Shown: piece by piece, positions 55,327 to 62,560 of the stretch
Numbering within the stretch: the stretch's first letter is position 1
How the letters are laid out: each line of letters begins with the position of its first letter
Assembly (NCBI RefSeq): GCF_000425165.1
Contig: NZ_AULG01000016.1
Coordinates: 1 to 64,000 of the forward strand
Direction of reading: 5' to 3'
DNA length: 64,000 nt
From: Photobacterium halotolerans DSM 18316
Lineage (GTDB): Bacteria > Pseudomonadota > Gammaproteobacteria > Enterobacterales > Vibrionaceae
The notes under the pieces: generated by a model
The model's input: the letters and a program-made list of their open reading frames with translations, nothing else
Databases searched by the model: none
What the model was told of the DNA's origin: nothing
Translations under genes and position numbers: made by a program

Positions 55327-55604
55327 AGCTGGCCTCCAACAATCGATAGCACTTTTCATCCGCAATGATGAAAAGTGGAGCGTCAAAAAAAGCGCACAAG
55401 CGCAGTCAAAGTCACTCTTGGATAGTTGCTCTATCGCCTTGCCACAATATCAGCTGTGATGTACTCGGATTGGCTATCATCAAGAAGCGGCGCGATAGTA
55501 AATTCATCACCTTTTCCACGCAATAAAAAATTGGGCGCACAACACAAAAAATTTTTGTGGTGACGATAGCATTTTATTATGGTGGGTTTAGGTGAAGTGT
55601 ATTG

Positions 55605-55780
55605 GTTTGTCGCGCCTAGATTCAGCGCCCCATTCAGCATTTTCTTGTGCGCGCCAGGTACGCTTTTCAGGCCAAAAGCGTACCCAGAAATGCCTTTGGT
55701 TCTCTGGTGTTGTCCGGGCCGGTTGTAGCCGCTCCCGGCGCCGACAACCTAAAAATTCATCCATGAATTTTTCCCTTGGG
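55605..55780 (+). repeat. three-hairpin repeat, copy 8 (variant hairpin 1)
   Basis: Hairpin 1 reads GTACGCTTTT / AAAAGCGTAC, differing from island 1 on both sides of the stem but still pairing. Hairpin 3 is perfect (AAAAATTCAT / ATGAATTTTT). Hairpin 2 has one broken pair (GCCGC). The copy marks the left edge of island 2, ~280 bp upstream of the decarboxylase gene. Confidence 0.88.
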
Positions 55781-55806
55781 AAGTATCATCAATGTACATT
55801 TCAACC

Positions 55807-55835
55807 CGTCATTCCCGCGCAGGTGGGAATCCATA
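55807..55835. repeat. GTCATTCCCGCG palindrome in spacer (type B)
   Basis: ATTCCCGCGCAGGTGGGAAT with one mismatch, in the spacer between copies 8 and 9. Flanks (CATT...TCAA.CCGTCATT before, CCATAA.C.AGT after) resemble the island 1 spacer at 12049-12129. Confidence 0.7.
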
Positions 55836-55880
55836 AGCGAGTGCAACTTTTAAGGCTGGGGATTCTGGTGAACCGGAGGT

Positions 55881-56052
55881 ATGTCGCGCTTGAGTTCGGT
55901 GGTTCACTTGGCCTTGTTTGATGCGCGCCAAGTACTCTTTTTAGGCCAAAAGCGTACCCAGAAATGCCTTTTGTTCTCTGGTGTTGTCCGGGCCGGTTGT
56001 AGGCGCTCCCGGCGCCGACAACCTGAAAATTCATCCATGAATTTTTCCCTGG
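55881..56052 (+). repeat. three-hairpin repeat, copy 9 (variant hairpin 1)
   Basis: Hairpin 1 is GTACTCTTTT / AAAAGCGTAC; the one difference from copy 8 leaves a T-G pair. Hairpins 2 and 3 are as in the consensus. It reads toward the TerB operon. The 217 bp between it and the first operon gene (56053-56269) are AT-rich and hold the operon promoter. Confidence 0.88.
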
Positions 56053-56269
56053 TGTGGGGGATTACTTGGGCTGAGACAAACAATTGGCCTGAAACATTTT
56101 ATCAGTAATGCGCCTCACACTTTGTTATACATCCATTTGACCAAATTTAACTAATGCATCACTATGCAAAAATATTAATCAACCTTGGATCACTCAATGA
56201 ATGCTGGGTAGATAATTATCGTATATATAGACTTCTTTGAATGATGTTCATTGATGCTGAGGGAAGAAA

Positions 56270-58750
56270 ATGGAATTTATTGTTGGCGTGCTTTTTATTT
56301 ATGTTCTATACAAACTAATAACTAAAAAATCTAAGCCTAAATCCGCTGACAGTTCACTCCAAAATAAGACAATATCAAAGCATTCTGCTCAAAAATGCAA
56401 TACCAATAGCATGCAAACGACATCAGTTTCTACAAGTGACCTTGATGTGATCACTACCTTCACAACTCACACAAGCCTTGAGAAAGAAACTGAGAAATCG
56501 TCGAACCATCAAGAAGGTAGATGGATTAGTGAAAACGAACAATTCCAAAACGTTAACAGCTCAACCCAAAAAAATTCAGCCTCAAAACTTGCCTCTCAAA
56601 CAAACCACAGTAATAGCACAAAAACGATATCGATTTTTTCACATAATGACGATGATGAGTTTGCAACATTCACAGTTCACACAAGTTTTGGTCGTGAACC
56701 AGAAAAATCTCCGAACAAGAAAAAGGGCCGATGGATTGGTGAGAGTGAACAGCTGACCATTATCGGAAGAAAGCTCAACAAAGGTCTTTTTTACTTTGGT
56801 GGGGTAATGAACTCACTTGATGGATATAGGTTAGAACCATCTCTTATCGATGAGGAACGCCCCGTATCGAAACCTTCAATTAACATCGGATCAGAATTAC
56901 ATACCGACGAAACACTGGGATACTGGCCAAGTTATTCCTCTTTATCAAAAGAGTGCAGAGGAGCCTATCTAGACTGGTTAGCATCTGACCGCTCTGATCC
57001 AAACACACCAATCGGGTACGTATTCATTTACTTCTATGGTTTTGAAAGAAGAATCATTGAAAACCAAACTAACTCTCAGGTATCAGATCAAGAATTCACC
57101 ACATTATTTGAAGAGGTTTTACGCCTCAATAAGGTCTTCAACACAAACCGTTCTTTTAGAGGATATTCAACCAATTTTCTTGAGTTGATGGCTCTGCTCA
57201 GGCCTGCTCTACTTGAGCACCGGATTGCAGAAATACCAGATACAAACAATGCATTATCATTCAAGCTGAAACTAGCCAAAACCATAGTTAATGGACACCC
57301 TGTTGGCGCTGAGCTGGCTTTAGAGTGGTTAAAGAATACATTTGAATATTCGCTAAAAATGCCTGCCCGTAGATGTGAAGAGGAGTTTCGCAAGCTTTTC
57401 GAAATAAGGTTCTCTCAAAAATTTTGCGAAGGTGTTTATGTAAAGCCAAACAAAACCAAGCTTCGAATCAGATATCATGCAGCAAGCAACAGCATTAATA
57501 GTGTTGATTTAGGTATGGAAGAGTTACCTGATCCAAGTATTCTCAAAGGTCCCATAAAAAAACTCATCCCCATTGCAGAGCAATGCACGGAAGAATTAGG
57601 TAGCTATAGTCGATACTTAGGTAAAGCTGACACCTCCAAAAATGATATAGCTGCATTGATGTTACTACCAAAAGAACTGGCAAATGAATCAAACTCACCA
57701 GTTATTGAATCATTTAAGTCATGGGCTGTTCAGGTAATTCAGAATGATGACGGGTTGACAACTGTTAAAGAGTTCTGGTCTCACACAGGAATACCGCTTC
57801 CCAAGGCAATGAACAAGAAAGAAAATGATCTCCTTATTAAACTTGCCGCTAAAGCTGATATAGGTATCGCTCCAGATATGCGTTTTCATCAAGTCAAGTT
57901 CAAAGCTGATAGCAACATTGTGTTGTTCACACCTGGCCATAGCGATTTTTTTGAACCTGGTACTGCTTTCAACCAAGTAAGTCTGGCTATCAGGCTTGGT
58001 GCAATAGTGGCTAATATTGACGGTATTGTAGATCATGATGAAAAATTAACGCTGCAAAGCTTGATTGAACACGATAAGCGCTTGTCTCCATCCGAGAAAA
58101 GTTCATTGAAAGCTTATTTGACGTGGCGATTGAATAGTCCAGCAAACATTGCTGGGTTAAAATCCAGAATTGAGATGCTCAATTCAACACAAATTGAATC
58201 CTTAAAGAAATCTATAATTTCCATTGCTCTTGCTGACGGTAAGGTCGATTCATCTGAAATAAAACAAATTGAGAAACTCTATACATGCCTGGGATTGGAT
58301 AAATCACTTGTTACGAGCGACATTCACAACCTAGCATCCACGAGAACACCTAACTCTTCCTCAGTAACAACTGCCAACGAAAGTGCAGAGACGTTCCAGT
58401 TGGATCAGGACATTCTGGCGATGCATGAGAGTGATACCAGCGATGCCAAGAGCATGTTAGAAAGCATATTTGCGGTTGATAGCGAGCCAGAAATAGAGAC
58501 GATGAGTTCGCTCTCTATAGGTCATGACGGACTGGATAATGAGCATAAAGATCTGTTCGATATGCTGCTTAGCAAAGAAATATGGCCTCGAAATGAAGTT
58601 CATGAACTTTGTAGCAAACTTAACTTGATGGTTGATGGTGCAATAGAAACCATCAATGATTGGGCTTACGAAAAAGTAGATGCTCCTGTGTTGGATGATG
58701 ATGGTGATATATACGTCGATCTCGAAATTGTCGAAGAATTAAAGGGTTAA
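56270..58750 (+). CDS. TerB-N/TerB/TerB-C domain protein
   Basis: An 826-residue protein. A short N-terminal hydrophobic helix (3-17) may anchor it to the membrane. Residues 57-92 and 127-161 are an internal repeat (TFTTHTSLEKE...GRWISENEQ against TFTVHTSFGRE...GRWIGESEQ). A TerB-N domain follows (~160-400, with YWPSYSSLSKECRGAYLDWL and IGYVFIYFYGFERR), then a TerB-type helical domain (~565-685; ANIDGIVDHDE, ALADGKVDSSEI carry the acidic metal-type motifs), and an acidic TerB-C domain (~700-826). These domains occur in Ter stress and phage-defence systems. It is first in a tight three-gene operon, where the ATPase start directly follows its stop. Confidence 0.8.
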   Translation: MEFIVGVLFIYVLYKLITKKSKPKSADSSLQNKTISKHSAQKCNTNSMQTTSVSTSDLDVITTFTTHTSLEKETEKSSNHQEGRWISENEQFQNVNSSTQKNSASKLASQTNHSNSTKTISIFSHNDDDEFATFTVHTSFGREPEKSPNKKKGRWIGESEQLTIIGRKLNKGLFYFGGVMNSLDGYRLEPSLIDEERPVSKPSINIGSELHTDETLGYWPSYSSLSKECRGAYLDWLASDRSDPNTPIGYVFIYFYGFERRIIENQTNSQVSDQEFTTLFEEVLRLNKVFNTNRSFRGYSTNFLELMALLRPALLEHRIAEIPDTNNALSFKLKLAKTIVNGHPVGAELALEWLKNTFEYSLKMPARRCEEEFRKLFEIRFSQKFCEGVYVKPNKTKLRIRYHAASNSINSVDLGMEELPDPSILKGPIKKLIPIAEQCTEELGSYSRYLGKADTSKNDIAALMLLPKELANESNSPVIESFKSWAVQVIQNDDGLTTVKEFWSHTGIPLPKAMNKKENDLLIKLAAKADIGIAPDMRFHQVKFKADSNIVLFTPGHSDFFEPGTAFNQVSLAIRLGAIVANIDGIVDHDEKLTLQSLIEHDKRLSPSEKSSLKAYLTWRLNSPANIAGLKSRIEMLNSTQIESLKKSIISIALADGKVDSSEIKQIEKLYTCLGLDKSLVTSDIHNLASTRTPNSSSVTTANESAETFQLDQDILAMHESDTSDAKSMLESIFAVDSEPEIETMSSLSIGHDGLDNEHKDLFDMLLSKEIWPRNEVHELCSKLNLMVDGAIETINDWAYEKVDAPVLDDDGDIYVDLEIVEELKG

Positions 58751-60061
58751 ATGATGGTTGCAAAAAAAATACGTGCAAAAGAAAGAGATGCAATTATCCA
58801 ATCGCTGAAATCTGGCGTGACTCCCAAAGTTGGGATTCAACATATTCAAGTTGGCCGGGTTAGCGAACTAAAAGCACTTCTTCAAGACATTGAACGGATC
58901 TCCGATGGTGGTTCAGCCTTTAGGCTTATTATTGGAGAATATGGTTCAGGCAAAACATTTTTCTTGAGCGTTGTTCGAGCTATCGCTTTAGAAAGAAAAT
59001 TGGTAACTGTTAATGCTGACCTATCTCCAGATAGACGAATGCATGCATCTGCTGGGCAAGCGAGAAACCTATATTCAGAGCTAATGCGTAATATGTCTAC
59101 GCGCAATAAACCAGATGGAAATGCACTAACCAGCGTCGTTGAAAAGTTTATAACTGAAGCGAGAAAGGAAGCTGATACGACTGGAAAAAGCATCAATACA
59201 GTTATTCATGAAAAGCTATCTTCACTTTCTGATCTTGTCGGTGGATATGACTTCGCCAAAGTGATCGAGGCTTATTGGATTGGACATGAACAAGACGATG
59301 ACACAAAAAAAGCTAATGCAATTAAATGGTTACGCGCTGAATATTCAACTAAAACGGATGCCCGCAAAGATTTAGGTGTCAGAACGATAATTTCGGATAC
59401 GTCTTTTTATGATGCACTCAAATTAATGAGTCTATTCGTTCGCCAAGCGGGATATCAGGGGTTGCTCGTTAACCTCGATGAAATGGTAAATCTGTATAAG
59501 TTGAATAACACAACAGCTAGGACTTCTAACTATGAACAGATATTACGAATTCTCAATGATTGCCTACAAGGCACTGCTGAATATTTAGGTTTTTTACTTG
59601 GTGGAACACCTGAATTCCTACTGGACCCTAGGAAAGGTCTTTATAGCTATGAAGCCCTTCAATCCAGACTTACGGGTAATAACTTTGCTAAGCAAGCAGG
59701 TCTTATCGATTACTCATCTCCAGCACTGCATCTCGCAAGCTTGACCCCGGAAGAGCTTTATATACTACTAAAGAATTTACGTCACGTTTATGCCGAAGGT
59801 GATGAAAGCAAATATCTTGTTCCTGACGAATCCTTAATGGCGTTCCTAAAACATTGCAGTCAGACTATTGGAGATGCTTACTTTCGAACTCCACGCAATA
59901 CGATAAAGGCTTTTTTGGATATGCTCGCGGTAATCGACCAAAATCCAACGATAAGCTGGAACAACCTGGTTTCATCGGTTGGAATTGAAGAAGATAAGCC
60001 CTCTGATGTTCAACTTGAATTAGATGAAAGTGAGGATGGCTTTACTGACTTCAAACTATGA
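58751..60061 (+). CDS. BrxD-like P-loop ATPase (DUF2791 type)
   Basis: A 436-residue AAA+-like ATPase. Walker A GEYGSGKT is at 62-69, Walker B in GLLVNLDEMVNLYK near 238, and a sensor-like LGGTPEFL near 280. VGRVSELKALLQDIERI before Walker A and RLTGNNFAKQ after it match the BREX ATP-binding (BrxD/DUF2791) family, which acts with an Lhr-like helicase in type 2 BREX systems. Its ATG directly follows the TerB stop and its stop overlaps the helicase start (ATGA), so all three are cotranslated. Confidence 0.82.
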   Translation: MMVAKKIRAKERDAIIQSLKSGVTPKVGIQHIQVGRVSELKALLQDIERISDGGSAFRLIIGEYGSGKTFFLSVVRAIALERKLVTVNADLSPDRRMHASAGQARNLYSELMRNMSTRNKPDGNALTSVVEKFITEARKEADTTGKSINTVIHEKLSSLSDLVGGYDFAKVIEAYWIGHEQDDDTKKANAIKWLRAEYSTKTDARKDLGVRTIISDTSFYDALKLMSLFVRQAGYQGLLVNLDEMVNLYKLNNTTARTSNYEQILRILNDCLQGTAEYLGFLLGGTPEFLLDPRKGLYSYEALQSRLTGNNFAKQAGLIDYSSPALHLASLTPEELYILLKNLRHVYAEGDESKYLVPDESLMAFLKHCSQTIGDAYFRTPRNTIKAFLDMLAVIDQNPTISWNNLVSSVGIEEDKPSDVQLELDESEDGFTDFKL

Positions 60062-62253
60062 TAAATGAACATGAAAAGCTCGATATTCGAGTTCAGCGTT
60101 GGATATTTGAACAAGGCTGGGTAAACCTACGTGAAATCCAATGCAAAGCAATTGCGCCGATACTTTCTGCAAACACTGACGTTTTGATTAGTGCATCGAC
60201 TGCTGCGGGAAAAACCGAAGCATTTTTTCTTCCGGCTCTGAGCGCTATTGCCAATCAAGAGGAAGGAATTGGTATCCTTTATATCAGCCCACTTAAAGCT
60301 TTAATTAATGATCAAGATAGACGTTTAGAAAGCCTTTCAGATTTACTGGGTATACCTGTCACCCCCTGGCACGGGGATAGCCCTAAAAGCCGAAAGAACA
60401 AGTTAAAATCCACACCAGCAGGTATTGTACTAATTACACCTGAATCACTCGAATCATTACTTATCCGAGATTCGGGATGGATGAAAACCGCATTTTTTTA
60501 TTTGAAATATATCGTTATTGATGAGTTTCATGCATTTCTTGGCACAGAGCGCGGACATCACTTACTTTCTTTGCTTCATCGACTAGAGCATCTTCTTGGG
60601 AGATTGAAGACACCCATTCCTAGAGTTGCATTAAGTGCAACCCTAGGTAATATAAGAAAAGTTCCATTATCGCTTCGACCTAATCAATCTTTACCTTGTG
60701 AAATAGTTGAGGATTCAAGTTCGACATCGACACTTAAGGTGCAAGTCAAAGGCTATGTAAACCCCGCTCAGGTAGATGTTGAAACGCCAATCGATGCTGA
60801 ATACAAAATCTGCCAAGACCTGTTTAAATTTTGTCGAGGCGGAAATCATCTAGTCTTTGCAAATAGCCGGAATAGAACCGAAAACATTGCTGCAACGCTC
60901 AGTGATTTTTGTGAGCAGCAGTCCGTGCCGAATGAGTTTTTCCCTCACCATGGCTCACTTTCCAAGGAACTGAGAGAAAACCTAGAGAAACGTCTTCAAC
61001 AAGAGCAATACCCTACAACAGCTGTGTGTACAATGACTCTTGAGCTGGGTATAGACATTGGAAAAGTGAATTCCGTCATACAGGTCACTGCTCCTCACAC
61101 TATTTCGAGCCTGCGGCAGAGAATGGGACGATCAGGAAGGCGTGGTGGTCCTTCAATACTGCGATTGTTGATTGCAGAAGATGAACTCACAAAGGATTCA
61201 AATGTTGTCGACATACTCCGCTTAGAGTTAATACAATCCCTTGCAATGATCAGGCTACTCATCAACAAAGAATATGAACCTGCTGATACATCCCTTTATC
61301 ATTTTTCTACACTTCTGCATCAAATACTCGCAGTAATTGCTCAATGGGGTGGTGTTAGAGCCGAACAAGTATTTAATTTGCTATGTACAGAAGGGCCATT
61401 CCAACAGATCAGCGTAGATATTTTTAAAACACTCCTAATACATATGGGAAATAAAGAACTAATTACCCAATTAGGCAACGGAGAGTTAGTTTTAGGCCTA
61501 TTAGGTGAGAGTATTACAAGTCATTATTCATTTTATGCTGTCTTTAATACACCTGAAGAGTACAGAGTTGTTAGCGGAACAAAAACACTGGGGAGTATAC
61601 CAATTGATTCTCTATTGCTAGTTGGGCAGCATATTGTATTTGGAGGTAAACGATGGAAAGTAAATGATATTGATAGTGACAAAAAAAACATTTACGTTGA
61701 ACACGCTAAAGGTGGTAAGCCTCCAAAATTTGGTGGTAATGGAATAAGTATACATGACGCCGTTCGCCAAGAAATGTTTCACATACTTAAAAAAGGTGAT
61801 TACAGAATTACTGTCGCTGATAAAAAAGTTGATTTTATTGATTCGACAGCAAAAGAATTATTTAACGAAAGCTTTAACTTTTTTTATAAGGCTAATTTAG
61901 CAAGTAACTCACTGCTGGAAATTGGCAGTACGACTTATGTTTTCACATGGTTAGGAGATAAGGTGGTTAATACAATAGTCGCCCTCCTCATCATAAATGG
62001 ATATAAAGCTGGTGCTTATGCTGGAGCTATTGAAGTGGAAAAAGCATCTGTTGAAGATGTTATGACAACTATTCGTAGTCTTGCATCAACACAACTACCA
62101 AGTGAAACAGAGTTAGCCAATTCTGTATTAGAGAAACAAATAGAGAAGTTTGATCACCTATTGCCTGAAGAGATCCTATCTATTGGGTATGGCGCAAAAG
62201 TATTTGATATTAATAGAGCTAAAGAGTGGCTTTTAAGTAATGTACATTTATAA
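60058..62253 (+). CDS. Lhr/BrxHI-like DEAD/DEAH-box helicase
   Basis: A 731-residue superfamily 2 helicase: Q-motif-like LREIQCKAIAPIL, Walker A ASTAAGKTE at 46-54, YISPLKALINDQ (Ia), motif II DEFH at 155-158, motif III LSATLG at 192-197, LELGIDIGKVNSV (motif V region) and QRMGRSGRRGG (motif VI) near 352. The C-terminal third is unlike typical Lhr proteins and unassigned. It resembles BrxHI, the BREX type 2 helicase. It is the third gene of the TerB operon. The stop codon at 62251-62253 is five bases from repeat copy 10, so the element ends almost at the gene. Confidence 0.84.
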   Translation: MINEHEKLDIRVQRWIFEQGWVNLREIQCKAIAPILSANTDVLISASTAAGKTEAFFLPALSAIANQEEGIGILYISPLKALINDQDRRLESLSDLLGIPVTPWHGDSPKSRKNKLKSTPAGIVLITPESLESLLIRDSGWMKTAFFYLKYIVIDEFHAFLGTERGHHLLSLLHRLEHLLGRLKTPIPRVALSATLGNIRKVPLSLRPNQSLPCEIVEDSSSTSTLKVQVKGYVNPAQVDVETPIDAEYKICQDLFKFCRGGNHLVFANSRNRTENIAATLSDFCEQQSVPNEFFPHHGSLSKELRENLEKRLQQEQYPTTAVCTMTLELGIDIGKVNSVIQVTAPHTISSLRQRMGRSGRRGGPSILRLLIAEDELTKDSNVVDILRLELIQSLAMIRLLINKEYEPADTSLYHFSTLLHQILAVIAQWGGVRAEQVFNLLCTEGPFQQISVDIFKTLLIHMGNKELITQLGNGELVLGLLGESITSHYSFYAVFNTPEEYRVVSGTKTLGSIPIDSLLLVGQHIVFGGKRWKVNDIDSDKKNIYVEHAKGGKPPKFGGNGISIHDAVRQEMFHILKKGDYRITVADKKVDFIDSTAKELFNESFNFFYKANLASNSLLEIGSTTYVFTWLGDKVVNTIVALLIINGYKAGAYAGAIEVEKASVEDVMTTIRSLASTQLPSETELANSVLEKQIEKFDHLLPEEILSIGYGAKVFDINRAKEWLLSNVHL

Positions 62254-62257
62254 ATAC

Positions 62258-62323
62258 AACAAAGAGTGTCTGGCGCGCGTCATACAAGGCTAAAGGAAAC
62301 ACGAAACTCAAGCGCGACATACC
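62258..62323 (-). repeat. three-hairpin repeat, copy 10 (truncated)
   Basis: Only the leader half remains (66 bp): half of hairpin 1 (CAAAGAGTG side) through GCGACATACC. Reversed orientation. The cut is at hairpin 1 and is joined to the helicase gene end, so it may mark where the cargo was inserted or the copy deleted. A type-A spacer (57 bp) links it to copy 11. Confidence 0.82.
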
Positions 62324-62380
62324 TTCATGCCTCACCCAAAGCACCAGCCACAGCACCAAAAAAATCACAAGTCACCCACT

Positions 62381-62558
62381 CCCCCAGGGGAAAATTCAGG
62401 ACGAATTTTCAGGTTGTCGGTGCCGGGAGCGCCTACAACCGACCCGGACAACACCAGCGAACAAGTCGTCCTTTCTGGGCACTCTTTGGGCCGGCAAAGA
62501 GTGTCTGGCGCGCGTCACACAAGGCTAAAGGAAACACAAAACTCAAGCGCGACATACC
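62381..62558 (-). repeat. three-hairpin repeat, copy 11 (reversed)
   Basis: A full copy, reversed. Hairpin 1 is back to CACTCTTTG / CAAAGAGTG (island 1 type), unlike copies 8 and 9. Hairpin 3 is GAAAATTC / GAATTTTC with paired end changes. It ends three bases from the stop codon of the next host gene. Confidence 0.88.
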
Positions 62559-62560
62559 CT

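Noticed and set aside
11406-62558. The three-hairpin repeats being attC sites or VCR repeats
   Set aside because: They lack RYYYAAC and GTTRRRY end boxes and contain three separate perfect stems instead of one imperfect attC palindrome. Only the 12394-12465 site fits attC.
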